Shown here: positions 16,552 to 25,082 of the stretch, piece by piece
Layout of the letters: each line of letters starts with the position of its first letter
Position numbering within the stretch: the first letter of the stretch is position 1
Assembly: GCF_000472785.1 (NCBI RefSeq)
Contig: NZ_AXAL01000018.1
Span: 62,001-126,000 of the forward strand
DNA length: 64,000 nucleotides
Direction: 5' to 3'
DNA from: Mesorhizobium loti CJ3sym
GTDB taxonomy: Bacteria; Pseudomonadota; Alphaproteobacteria; Rhizobiales; Rhizobiaceae
The notes under the pieces: generated by a model
The model's database searches: none
Seen by the model: only the letters and a program-made list of their open reading frames with translations
What the model was told of the DNA's origin: nothing
Translations under genes and position numbers: made by a program

Positions 16552-17793
16552 ATGGCGCGTGCTTTCCTCTTTGTCCTGGATTCTTTCGGCATCGGCGGCG
16601 CGGCCGACGCCGAACGCTACGGCGATGCCGGCGCCAACACGCTCGCGCACATCGCCGAGGCTTGCGTGGAAGGCCGTGCGGATCGCGAAGGCCTTCGTCA
16701 GGGACCGCTGTTTGTCCCCCACATGGCATCGCTCGGGCTCGGCAAGGCAGCCGAGACGGCGACAGGATTGGGTTTTACCCATTTCGGGACGGATCTGCTC
16801 GCCAATGCCTTCCACGGCGCGGCGCAGGAAGTTTCGAGCGGCAAGGATACACCTTCCGGCCACTGGGAGATCGCAGGGCTGCCGGTGCGCTTCGATTGGG
16901 GTTATTTCCCGGATACGGTTCCCGCCTTCCCGGCTGATCTGACCGCGGCGATGATCCGCGAGGGCGAGGTTTCGGGCGTTCTCGGCAACTGCCATGCGCC
17001 GGGCACCGAGATCATCGAACGGTTCGGCGAGGAACACATCCGCACCGGCAAGCCGATCTGTTACACATCAGTCGACTCGGTCCTGCAGATCGCGGCGCAT
17101 GAAGTCCATTTCGGGTTGGACCGGCTTTATGAATTCTGCCAGGTGGTGCGACGGCTGGTTGATCCATTGAGGATCGGGCGGGTGATCGCGCGGCCGTTCG
17201 TCGGCGAAACCGCCGGCACCTTCCAGCGGACCTACAACCGTCATGACTATGCCGTGCCGCCGCCGGAGCCGACCCTGCTTGACCGGCTGACGGCGCGCGG
17301 AAGCCGCGTCATCGCCGTCGGCAAGATCGGCGACATCTTCGCCCATCGCGGGATTTCGGAAGTGCGCAAGGCCGCCGGCAACATGGCCATGTTCGACAAG
17401 GCGCTTGGTGCGATGAACGATGCCGGCGATGGCGATCTCGTTTTTGCTAATTTCGTCGATTTCGACACCGAATTCGGCCATCGCCGCGATGTCGCGGGCT
17501 ATGCCGCCGCGCTTGAGGCCTTCGACCGGCGACTGCCGGAGGCATTCGCACGGCTGCGGCAGGGCGACCTTCTCATCCTGACGGCCGATCACGGCAATGA
17601 TCCGACCTGGCGCGGGACCGATCACACGCGTGAACGCATCCCGGTTATCGGCACCGGACCAGGCTTCAGAGGCGGCGGCATCGGACTGAGAGCAACATTC
17701 GCCGATATCGGCGAGACGGTCGCTGAGCATCTCGGGCTGGCGCGTGGCCACCACGGCACTTCTTTCCACGCGATGATTGGCGGCCATGCCTGA
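16552..17793 (+). CDS. deoB: Phosphopentomutase DeoB
   Basis: This 413-residue cytosolic enzyme interconverts (deoxy)ribose 1-phosphate and 5-phosphate in nucleoside catabolism. Alkaline-phosphatase-superfamily metal motifs are visible: FVLDSFGIGGAADAERYGDAGANT at the N-terminus (metal Asp and the phosphorylated Thr region). SGKDTPSGHWEIAG, VGKIGDIFAHRGI and LTADHGNDPTWRGTDHTRE (metal Asp and His) follow. The length matches the family. The start has no strong ribosome site. Its last 8 bases overlap the mutM start. Confidence 0.95.
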   Translation: MARAFLFVLDSFGIGGAADAERYGDAGANTLAHIAEACVEGRADREGLRQGPLFVPHMASLGLGKAAETATGLGFTHFGTDLLANAFHGAAQEVSSGKDTPSGHWEIAGLPVRFDWGYFPDTVPAFPADLTAAMIREGEVSGVLGNCHAPGTEIIERFGEEHIRTGKPICYTSVDSVLQIAAHEVHFGLDRLYEFCQVVRRLVDPLRIGRVIARPFVGETAGTFQRTYNRHDYAVPPPEPTLLDRLTARGSRVIAVGKIGDIFAHRGISEVRKAAGNMAMFDKALGAMNDAGDGDLVFANFVDFDTEFGHRRDVAGYAAALEAFDRRLPEAFARLRQGDLLILTADHGNDPTWRGTDHTRERIPVIGTGPGFRGGGIGLRATFADIGETVAEHLGLARGHHGTSFHAMIGGHA

Positions 17794-18676
17794 ATTACCC
17801 GAAGTCGAAACGGTCCGGCGTGGCCTGCAGCCGGTCCTGGAAGGCGCCCGCCTGGCCAAGGTCGAGGCGCGACGGCCAGATTTGCGGTTCCCCTTTCCCG
17901 AGCGGTTTTCGGAACGGCTCACCGGCAGGACGATCACCGCGATCGGCCGCCGGGCCAAATATCTGATCATCCATGTGCAGGACGGCCCGGTGCTGATCTG
18001 CCATCTCGGCATGTCGGGCTCCTTTCGCATCGAGGCGGACGACGACAGCGAGACACCGGGAGTGTTTCACCATGAACGCTCGAAAAGCACGGCGCATGAC
18101 CATGTCGTGTTCCATGTCGTCTCCGCGGCCGGCGCCCGGTCCCGCGTCATCTTCAACGACCCGCGCCGCTTCGGCTTCATGCTGTTTGCGGAGGAGCTGC
18201 CGGAAACGCATCCGATGCTGGCCGGACTGGGCGTCGAGCCGACGGGCAATACGCTGGACGGCGTGCTGCTCGCCTCGTTGCTGAAGGGCCGCAGATCGCC
18301 GCTGAAGGCCGCACTTCTCGATCAGAGGCTGATCGCGGGTCTTGGCAATATCTACGTCTCGGAGGCGCTGTGGCGCGCTCGCCTGTCGCCCTTGCGCGAG
18401 GCGGGCACCATCGCCAAGCCGGCCAAGAAAGCCAGGGAACAAAGCGAACGCCTCGCCGAGGCGATCCGATCGGTCATATCAGATGCCATCGCCTCCGGCG
18501 GGTCTTCGCTGCGCGACTACATGCACACCGACGGGTCGCTGGGCTATTTCCAGCATTCCTTCGCCGTCTACGACCGCGAGGGCGAACCTTGCCCGAGGCC
18601 CGGCTGCGGTGGCCACATCGAGCGCATCGCACAGAGCGGACGCTCGACCTTCTATTGCCGGACATGTCAGCTCTGA
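17786..18676 (+). CDS. mutM: Formamidopyrimidine-DNA glycosylase (Fpg/MutM)
   Basis: This 296-residue base-excision repair enzyme removes 8-oxoguanine and formamidopyrimidines and nicks the strand. The catalytic N-terminus PELPEVETVRRGL follows directly after the initiator Met, so ATG 17786 must be the start. The beta-hairpin Lys lies in GRRAKYLI, the helix-two-turn-helix region in LIAGLGNIYVSEAL, and the C-terminal zinc finger has four cysteines (CPRPGCGG and FYCRTC). It overlaps deoB by 8 bases, suggesting translational coupling. Confidence 0.97.
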   Translation: MPELPEVETVRRGLQPVLEGARLAKVEARRPDLRFPFPERFSERLTGRTITAIGRRAKYLIIHVQDGPVLICHLGMSGSFRIEADDDSETPGVFHHERSKSTAHDHVVFHVVSAAGARSRVIFNDPRRFGFMLFAEELPETHPMLAGLGVEPTGNTLDGVLLASLLKGRRSPLKAALLDQRLIAGLGNIYVSEALWRARLSPLREAGTIAKPAKKAREQSERLAEAIRSVISDAIASGGSSLRDYMHTDGSLGYFQHSFAVYDREGEPCPRPGCGGHIERIAQSGRSTFYCRTCQL

Positions 18677-18707
18677 GTTAAATCGGCTTGAGCGAGGAGA
18701 AGCAGCC

Positions 18708-19481
18708 ATGGCCTTTGAAACGATCATCACCGAGACGCGCGGCAAGGTCGGGCTGATCACACTGAACCGGCCAAAGGCGCTCAACGCGCTGAATTCCCAG
18801 ATCCTCGCCGAGCTGGTCGCAGCGGTGAACGGTTTCTGCGCCGATCCGGGCATCGGCGCCATGGTTATCACCGGTTCCGACAAGGCCTTTGCCGCCGGCG
18901 CCGACATCAAGGAGATGCAGGCGATCTCCTATGTGGACGCCTACAGCCAGGACTTCTTCGTCGGTTGGGAAGAGTTCACGCGGGCGCGCAAGCCGATCAT
19001 TGCGGCAGTGGCCGGCTATGCGCTGGGAGGCGGCTGCGAACTGGCGATGATGTGCGATTTCATCATCGCCGCCGACACCGCCAAGTTCGGCCAGCCCGAA
19101 ATCACGCTTGGCGTCATTCCCGGCATGGGCGGATCGCAACGCCTGACCCGGTTCGTCGGCAAGTCGAAAGCGATGGACATGTGCCTGACCGGACGGCTGA
19201 TGGATGCAGCGGAAGCCGAGCGCTCAGGCCTGGTGTCGCGGGTCGTGCCTGCCGCCGAACTTGTCGAGGAGGCCGTCAAGGCGGCGGCCAAGATCGCCGA
19301 TTTCTCCCTGCCGTCGGTGATGATGGCGAAGGAAGCCGTCAACCGTTCCTATGAGACGACGCTAGCCGAAGGATTGCGGTTCGAACGCCGCCTGTTCCAC
19401 TCGCTTTTCGCGCTCGAAGACCAGAAGGAAGGCATGGCCGCCTTCGCCGAAAAGCGGAAGCCGAATTTCACCAATCGGTAG
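18708..19481 (+). CDS. Enoyl-CoA hydratase (crotonase family)
   Basis: The 257-residue soluble enzyme is predicted to hydrate 2-enoyl-CoA in beta-oxidation. The oxyanion-hole segments are DKAFAAGADIKEM and AVAGYALGGGCELAMMCD. The two catalytic glutamates of true hydratases are present, in GGGCELA and FGQPEITLGVIPGMGG. ATG 18708 has GAGGAG 8 bases upstream. It lies 31 bases after mutM, an arrangement common in rhizobia. The substrate chain length cannot be told from sequence. Confidence 0.92.
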   Translation: MAFETIITETRGKVGLITLNRPKALNALNSQILAELVAAVNGFCADPGIGAMVITGSDKAFAAGADIKEMQAISYVDAYSQDFFVGWEEFTRARKPIIAAVAGYALGGGCELAMMCDFIIAADTAKFGQPEITLGVIPGMGGSQRLTRFVGKSKAMDMCLTGRLMDAAEAERSGLVSRVVPAAELVEEAVKAAAKIADFSLPSVMMAKEAVNRSYETTLAEGLRFERRLFHSLFALEDQKEGMAAFAEKRKPNFTNR

Positions 19482-19541
19482 AGCGTCGCCGGCCCGCGAT
19501 CGAAACGCTGTGGTGTCGGCCAAAAAGAACGCCAGGCAGCG

Positions 19542-19570
19542 TTGACGCGCCGGAAAAGCTGAACTATAAG
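19542..19570 (+). promoter_or_regulatory. Sigma-70-type promoter of rpsT
   Basis: TTGACG (19542-19547), a 17-base spacer and TATAAG (19565-19570) form the best housekeeping promoter match I found in the window. Transcription would start about 85 bases before the rpsT start codon. Confidence 0.75.
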
Positions 19571-19662
19571 CCGCACCAACCGAGGCGGCCCCGTGGCTGC
19601 CCGTTTGTTTTTTGCGCCCTGCGGCACGCCGCGTGCGCCGACCAGATCAGAAGAGAGGCATC

Positions 19663-19929
19663 ATGGCCAACACATCCTCGGCCAAAAAGGCAACGCGCAA
19701 GATCGCCCGCCGTGCGGCGATCAACAAGAACCGCCGCTCGCGGGTCCGCTCCTATGTCCGTCAGGTTGAGGAGGCACTGGCCTCCGGCGACAAGACCGCG
19801 GCACAGGCTGCTTTCAAGGCTGCCGAGCCGGAATTGATGCGTGCCGCAACCAAGGGCATCCTCCACAAGAACACCGCGTCTCGCAAAGTGTCGCGGCTGG
19901 CTCAGCGCCTCAAGGTGCTGTCGGCCTGA
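19663..19929 (+). CDS. rpsT: Small-subunit ribosomal protein S20
   Basis: The 88-residue basic protein MANTSSAKKATRKIARRAAI with RRSRVRSYVRQVEEAL and a C-terminal KGILHKNTASRKVSRLAQRLK is S20 throughout its length. It binds 16S rRNA early in 30S assembly. AGAGAGG precedes the ATG. The gene has its own promoter and terminator and so forms a single-gene transcription unit upstream of dnaA. Confidence 0.98.
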   Translation: MANTSSAKKATRKIARRAAINKNRRSRVRSYVRQVEEALASGDKTAAQAAFKAAEPELMRAATKGILHKNTASRKVSRLAQRLKVLSA

Positions 19930-19957
19930 TATAGCCTTCCAAACCGATCTTCTTCAA

Positions 19958-19984
19958 AGCCCGGCCGATTGAGCCGGGTTTTTT
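19958..19984 (+). terminator. Intrinsic terminator of rpsT
   Basis: CCCGGC, a 7-base loop CGATTGA, and GCCGGG are followed by TTTTTT. The hairpin begins about 30 bases after the rpsT stop codon. Confidence 0.9.
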
Positions 19985-20779
19985 CGTTTGCCGGCAAGCA
20001 CTTAAAAAGAATGCCCGCAAACGGCGTTTGAAGCGCATTCCCGACTTCGAAATGCTTTGCCGGCACAGGCATGCCTGCTGATGGTTGACACGCCTGAAAA
20101 GTGATGGCGTTAAAATTCTTAACCATCAGAAATAATCTATATTTTTCAAATATTTACCCATGGTCATCCACACCTTGTCCACAGAGCGTCAAGGGGACGG
20201 GAGGACAACTGCCTGTCAAGCGAATTATTTCAGAATATTTCGCACCGGCCCGGCTTTTTCATATTCTTCGGAAAAGGGTTTGAATCACAATGGCTTTGTC
20301 AAAATATGCCGTTGCGGCATGTGGCTCGCACCAGCCCGAGGTAACCAGATTCCTTAAAAATCAGTTAGGGGTGGCCTTGCCCTATCCACAGCGTTTTCGG
20401 TAATGTTGGGTCATCAAGAGGGACGGGCCTGTGGCCCTTAACCAAGTCCGAATCGGCCAGCGTAAATTGGCGGGATTTGCAACGCGGATCAAGTCCGTGA
20501 ACGGGATTGGTTTGTCTTTTTTGATGTGGGTAAGGGGACTGGCGTAACAAGACATGGCAGGTAGACGGCGCGCCGGCGCTCTTTCGCCGGACGGTGTTGT
20601 ATTGCCCTGACATACCCAACGCGGACTGGCTTCCATGGGCCGGCACCGGTTCCCCTTGGATCGTGGCGACGTTCATCTGCCGGCGGCGGCAGCGGACATC
20701 GTAGCAAAGACTTAGGTCGCCGGAACACGGATGCAGGAGGCGCATCCCCGGCGGAAAACAGGTACAGAAGGAAGAGATC
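19985..20779. promoter_or_regulatory. dnaA upstream regulatory region with DnaA-box-like sites
   Basis: No believable gene lies in these 795 bases. An AT-rich stretch (20109-20160) is followed by two DnaA-box-like 9-mers, each one mismatch from TTATCCACA: TCATCCACA (20164-20172) and TTGTCCACA (20175-20183). A third, CTATCCACA, lies at 20382-20390. Three GANTC sites (20282, 20348, 20450), the recognition sequence of the CcrM methylase, and TTAA-N7-TTAG (20354-20368, CtrA-like) are also present. A TTGACA hexamer at 20085 could be a -35 element. These features suggest autoregulation and cell-cycle control of dnaA. Confidence 0.6.
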
Positions 20780-22324
20780 ATGCAGAGCGGCATCGAAAGG
20801 GAGCTTACGGGCGACCTCCCATTTCCTGGAACTTTGATCGGAGCAAACGAGATGGCGGTCTCCAGCGACGCGGAACAGAAGTTCGACCGGGTCAAGACCC
20901 AGTTGAAGGCGCGTCTGGGGGTTGAAGTCTATTCGAGCTGGTTCGGCCGCATGAAGGTCGCGGAGGCGTCCAAGGGCATTGTCCGCATCTCGGTGCCCAC
21001 CGCCTTCCTGCGCTCGTGGATCAACGGCCACTACCATGACCTCATTTCCGAGCTGTGGAAGCACGAGGATCCCGAACTCCTCAAGATCGAGATCGTCGTG
21101 CGCAACGCCACCCGCCAAGGACGCAGCCCTGTCGAACCGGAATTGGCGCCGGCACGCAAGATGACGCGGCAGACACAGACGGTGCTGGCCGCGGGCACCG
21201 CAAGCCCAGGCAGGGTGGAGCGGTCTCCCGTGCCGCGTCCCGGCGCTGCGGTCGAGAGCGAATTCCGCCACAATGTGCTCGGATCGCCGCTGGACCCGCG
21301 CTACACGTTCGGCTCGTTCATCGAAGGGCCGTCGAACCGGGTGGCCTTCGCCGCGGCCAAGGCCGTGGCGGAATCGCAGTCGAGCGCGGTGCGCTTCAAT
21401 CCGCTTTTCCTGCATGCCACCGTCGGGCTCGGCAAGACCCACCTCTTGCAGGCCATCGCGGCTGAATCGCTGAAGCAGAACCCCAAGTCCCGCGTCGTCT
21501 ATCTCACCGCGGAGTATTTCATGTGGCGCTTCGCCACCGCGATCCGCGACAACAACGCGCTGACGCTCAAGGAGCAGCTGCGCGACATCGACCTCTTGAT
21601 CATCGACGACATGCAGTTCCTGCAGGGCAAGTCGATCCAGCATGAATTCTGCCATTTGATCAACATGCTGCTGGACAGCGCCAAGCAAGTCGTCGTCGCC
21701 GCCGACCGGCCGCCGTCCGAGCTGGAATCGCTTGAGCCGCGCGTCCGCTCGCGCCTCAATGGCGGCGTCGCGCTCGAAATGTCGGCTCCGGATTTCGCCA
21801 TGCGCCTCGGCATGCTCAAGCTGCGCCTGGCCACGGCCAGGGTCGACGACGCATCGCTCGACATCTCGGAAGAGATCCTCAATCACGTCGCCCGCACCGT
21901 GACCGGCAGCGGACGTGAACTGGAGGGCGCGTTCAATCAGCTGCTGTTTCGCCAGTCCTTCGAGCCGCAGATCACCATCGACCGCATCGACGAGATCCTT
22001 GGCCACATCTATCGCACCGGCGAGCCGAAGCGGGTCCGCATCGAGGATATCCAGCGCATCGTGGCGCGCCACTACAACGTGTCGAAGACGGAGCTTTTGT
22101 CCAACCGGCGTACGCGCACAATCGTCAAGCCGCGGCAGGTCGCCATGTACCTGTCGAAGGTGATGACGCCGCGCTCACTGCCCGAAATCGGACGGCGCTT
22201 CGGTGGCCGCGATCACACCACGGTGCTGCACGCCGTGCGCAAGATCGAGGACCTTTCCGGCAACGACAACACGCTGGCCCAGGAACTCGAGCTGCTGCGG
22301 CGGCTGATCAACGACCAGGCCTGA
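20780..22324 (+). CDS. dnaA: Chromosomal replication initiator DnaA
   Basis: The 514-residue AAA+ initiator binds DnaA boxes and melts the origin. Domain I covers about residues 30-110 (KFDRVKTQLKARLGVEVYSSWF). A variable linker follows, then the AAA+ core with Walker A ATVGLGKT (213-220) and Walker B LLIIDDMQF (272-280). Sensor and box VII regions follow. Domain IV ends in RFGGRDHTTVLHAVRKIE, the DNA-binding signature. GAAGGAAGAG precedes ATG 20780; an internal ATG at 20852 is possible. The GCGG stretch upstream has boxes for autoregulation. Confidence 0.97.
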   Translation: MQSGIERELTGDLPFPGTLIGANEMAVSSDAEQKFDRVKTQLKARLGVEVYSSWFGRMKVAEASKGIVRISVPTAFLRSWINGHYHDLISELWKHEDPELLKIEIVVRNATRQGRSPVEPELAPARKMTRQTQTVLAAGTASPGRVERSPVPRPGAAVESEFRHNVLGSPLDPRYTFGSFIEGPSNRVAFAAAKAVAESQSSAVRFNPLFLHATVGLGKTHLLQAIAAESLKQNPKSRVVYLTAEYFMWRFATAIRDNNALTLKEQLRDIDLLIIDDMQFLQGKSIQHEFCHLINMLLDSAKQVVVAADRPPSELESLEPRVRSRLNGGVALEMSAPDFAMRLGMLKLRLATARVDDASLDISEEILNHVARTVTGSGRELEGAFNQLLFRQSFEPQITIDRIDEILGHIYRTGEPKRVRIEDIQRIVARHYNVSKTELLSNRRTRTIVKPRQVAMYLSKVMTPRSLPEIGRRFGGRDHTTVLHAVRKIEDLSGNDNTLAQELELLRRLINDQA

Positions 22325-22709
22325 CCGGTCAAGGACAGGCAAGCCAGAACTGCACTGGAATTCAATGGCTTGCCTGCCTGGCCCTGGACCCGAAGCGGGC
22401 TCGCGACCTAGAGCAATTCCAGGAAAATCGTGAAACGGTTTTCCCGGGAAAGCGCATAGCGCTTTCCCTTGGGAATTGTGTCAAAATAGAGCCTGGAGAC
22501 GATCCGGATTCCGGATTCAGCACACCGGCTGGCGGTCTTCGTGGCCTTTATCCCCAGAAAGCCCGTGCAGCCGGCCCGAACCGGTGGCGCGGGCTTGCGT
22601 TCGCTGGCTTTTTCCTGTCAGTTTACGCAGATTCTGAGCCTGTTCAGACCTTTCGCGGGGCGCCGCCAGCCGGAGACCCGCTCATCCTTTCAAGCGAGCC
22701 TGTTTCGTC
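22325..22709. other. dnaA-dnaN intergenic region
   Basis: This 385-base gap has no convincing gene. It contains the composite hairpin repeat at 22413-22479, and a DnaA-box-like TTTATCCCCAG near 22546. A GCCCG-rich inverted segment lies around 22560-22595 (AAGCCCGTGC and GCGCGGGCTT), which could be a terminator or pausing hairpin. The dnaN promoter is presumably downstream of it; I could not pick one out with confidence. Confidence 0.5.
22413..22479. repeat. Intergenic hairpin repeat, GCAATTCC type, with nested extra hairpin
   Basis: Outer arms GCAATTCC (22413) and GGAATTG (22472-22478) enclose two hairpins. One is GGAAAA-11-base loop-TTTTCC (22422-22444). The other is an exact GGGAAAGCGC-ATA-GCGCTTTCCC (22446-22468). 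On the complementary strand the first loop reads CCGTTTCACGA. The copy at 46251-46294 has the same outer arms and first hairpin but lacks the second. Confidence 0.75.
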
Positions 22710-23828
22710 ATGCGTGTTATCCTGGAACGGTCAAATCTCCTGAAGTCGCTCAACCACGTCCACCGCGTGGTCGAACGGCGCAACACCATACCGATCCTGT
22801 CCAATGTGCTGCTCAGCGCCGAAGGCGCCAGCCTCGAAATGAAGGCCACCGACCTCGACCTGGAGGTGACGGAAGCAACACCTGCCAAGGTGGAGCGCGG
22901 CGGGGCGACGACGGTGCCGGCACATCTGCTCTACGACATCGTGCGCAAGCTGGCCGACGGCGCCGAAGTGATGCTGAAGACGGATGAGGACGGCAACGCC
23001 ATGACGGTGACGTCGGGCCGCTCGAGCTTTCGCCTGCAGTGCCTGCCGCAGTCCGACTTCCCCGAGCTTTCGGCCGGATCCTTCTCGCATATCTTCAGGC
23101 TCGACTCGGTTGCCCTGAGAGGCCTGATAGAGAAGACGCAGTTCGCCATCTCCACCGAGGAGACGCGCTATTATCTCAACGGCATCTACCTGCACACGCA
23201 CGAAGTCGGTGGCAAGCTGAAGCTGCGCTCGGTGGCGACGGACGGCCACCGCCTGGCGCGCGCCGAAATCGACGCGCCAGCCGGTTCCGAGGGCATGCCG
23301 GGCATCATCATTCCGCGCAAGACGGTGAGCGAGTTGCAAAAGCTGGTCGATGATCCCGATATCGCCGTGACCACGGAACTGTCGGATACCAAGATCCGCT
23401 TCACCATCGGCAGCGTGGTCCTGACCTCCAAGCTGATTGACGGCACCTTCCCCGATTATCAGCGGGTCATTCCGACCGGCAACGACAAGAAGCTGATCCT
23501 TGATCGCCAGAGTTTTGCTGCCGCAGTCGATCGCGTCTCGACCATTTCCTCCGAACGCGGCCGCGCGGTGAAGCTTTCGATCAGCGAAGGTCAGGTGACG
23601 CTTGCGGTCAACAATCCGGATTCTGGCAGCGCCACCGAGGAACTGTCGGCTGACTATTCGTCTGACCCGATCGAAATCGGCTTCAACGCCAAATATCTGC
23701 TCGATGTTGCCGCGCAGTTGACCGGCACGGAAGCCAAATTCATGCTGGCCGATGCCGGTTCGCCGACGCTGATCCACGACATGGCCGACGAGACCGCGCT
23801 TTACGTGCTCATGCCGATGCGGGTATAG
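22710..23828 (+). CDS. dnaN: DNA polymerase III sliding clamp, beta subunit
   Basis: The 372-residue protein has the three-domain clamp fold: MRVILERSNLLKSLNHVHRVVERRNTIPILSNVLL at the N-terminus, RTRYYLNGIY-type central strands (ETRYYLNGIYLH) and the C-terminal DETALYVLMPMRV. It tethers polymerase III to DNA as a ring dimer. It follows dnaA with a 385-base gap and precedes recF by 83 bases. Confidence 0.98.
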   Translation: MRVILERSNLLKSLNHVHRVVERRNTIPILSNVLLSAEGASLEMKATDLDLEVTEATPAKVERGGATTVPAHLLYDIVRKLADGAEVMLKTDEDGNAMTVTSGRSSFRLQCLPQSDFPELSAGSFSHIFRLDSVALRGLIEKTQFAISTEETRYYLNGIYLHTHEVGGKLKLRSVATDGHRLARAEIDAPAGSEGMPGIIIPRKTVSELQKLVDDPDIAVTTELSDTKIRFTIGSVVLTSKLIDGTFPDYQRVIPTGNDKKLILDRQSFAAAVDRVSTISSERGRAVKLSISEGQVTLAVNNPDSGSATEELSADYSSDPIEIGFNAKYLLDVAAQLTGTEAKFMLADAGSPTLIHDMADETALYVLMPMRV

Positions 23829-23911
23829 GCGGCGCGCATCCTCAACAAGGTTCTGCGGTCGAACTGGCAGCAAGAACAATGGCTTCGGCGACTTCTACAG
23901 GCGGATAGCGG

Positions 23912-25051
23912 TTGCCGGAACAGACTCATATAAGTAAGCTTACACTTACCAATTTCCGCAATTACGCGGCGCTGGCGATCGACCTGGGCCCAGGCCCTGT
24001 GGTCTTTTCCGGCGATAACGGCGCCGGCAAAACCAACCTCCTCGAAGCGATTTCCTTTTTGACGCCGGGGCGCGGCCTGCGCCGTGCCCCTTACGGCGAT
24101 GTCGCGCGCGAAGGCGGCGACGGCGGTTTTGCGCTCCACGCCCGGCTCGACGGACCTGACGGTCAGGTCGAGATCGGGACGGGCATTTCCGGTGCGGACG
24201 GCGAAGCCGGCAGGCGGGTGCGCATCAACGGCGCCACCGCGCGGTCGGCCGAGGATATGCTGGAGTGGCTGCGCGTGGTGTGGCTGACGCCGGCCATGGA
24301 TGCGTTGTTCACCGGACCGGCTGGGGATCGCCGGCGCTTTCTCGACCGGTTGGTGCTGGCGATCGATCCCGGCCACGGCCAGCGCGCGATCGATTACGAG
24401 AAGGCCATGCGCGGCCGTAACCGATTACTTACTGAAGGCTCGCGGGATATCAGTTGGTTCGAGGCGATCGAGACGCAAATGGCCGAAACCGGTGTCGCCA
24501 TTGCGGCGGCGCGCGCCGAACTGGTGCGCTTGCTCGCCGCCATGATCGACAGGCTACCCGACACGGGACCATTCCCGCAGGCCGACATCGGCCTCTCGGG
24601 CGATCTGGAAACCGAGATCGCCAGTGCGCCTGCGGTCGATGTCGAGGAGCGGTTCCGGCGCGCGCTTGCCGATGGCCGTGATCGTGATCGTGCCGCGGGA
24701 CGAACGCTCGAAGGCCCGCACCGTTCCGATCTCCTGGTGAGGCACAGGCCCAAGGCAATGCCGGCTGAACTCTGTTCGACCGGAGAGCAGAAGGCATTGC
24801 TGGTTGGCATCGTCCTGTCTCACGCGCGACTGACCGGCGAGATGTCCGGGATGACGCCAATCCTGCTGCTGGATGAGATCGCAGCACACCTCGACGGTGG
24901 CCGGCGCGCGGCGCTGTTTTCGATCCTGGAGGAATTGAACTGTCAGGCTTTCATGACGGGGACCGATGCGGCGCTGTTTTCCAGCCTCAAGGGGCGAGCG
25001 CAATTCCTGACCGTCGACCATGGTACGGTTGGGCCAACCGAAGACGCCTGA
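23912..25051 (+). CDS. recF: DNA replication and repair protein RecF
   Basis: The 379-residue SMC-like ATPase loads RecA at gapped DNA. The N-terminus HISKLTLTNFRNYAAL, Walker A GDNGAGKT (34-41) and PGRGLRRA are RecF hallmarks. The C-terminal signature STGEQKALLVGIVL and Walker B PILLLDEIAAHLD complete the ABC-type site. No ATG fits: an in-frame stop lies just upstream, so the TTG at 23912 (after GGCGGA) is the likely start. gyrB does not follow recF here. Confidence 0.95.
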   Translation: MPEQTHISKLTLTNFRNYAALAIDLGPGPVVFSGDNGAGKTNLLEAISFLTPGRGLRRAPYGDVAREGGDGGFALHARLDGPDGQVEIGTGISGADGEAGRRVRINGATARSAEDMLEWLRVVWLTPAMDALFTGPAGDRRRFLDRLVLAIDPGHGQRAIDYEKAMRGRNRLLTEGSRDISWFEAIETQMAETGVAIAAARAELVRLLAAMIDRLPDTGPFPQADIGLSGDLETEIASAPAVDVEERFRRALADGRDRDRAAGRTLEGPHRSDLLVRHRPKAMPAELCSTGEQKALLVGIVLSHARLTGEMSGMTPILLLDEIAAHLDGGRRAALFSILEELNCQAFMTGTDAALFSSLKGRAQFLTVDHGTVGPTEDA

Positions 25052-25082
25052 CAAGGTTTTTGCGCCGAGATATGGTCCTGAT

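Noticed and set aside
19985..20779. Main chromosomal origin of replication upstream of dnaA
   Set aside because: DnaA-box-like sites and AT-rich DNA are present, but in rhizobia the origin is usually near hemE, and only three imperfect boxes are visible. Kept as a regulatory region; origin status is not supported.
20489..22072. 527-codon minus-strand open frame
   Set aside because: It is antisense to dnaA. The composition is that of a mirror frame and no motif is visible.
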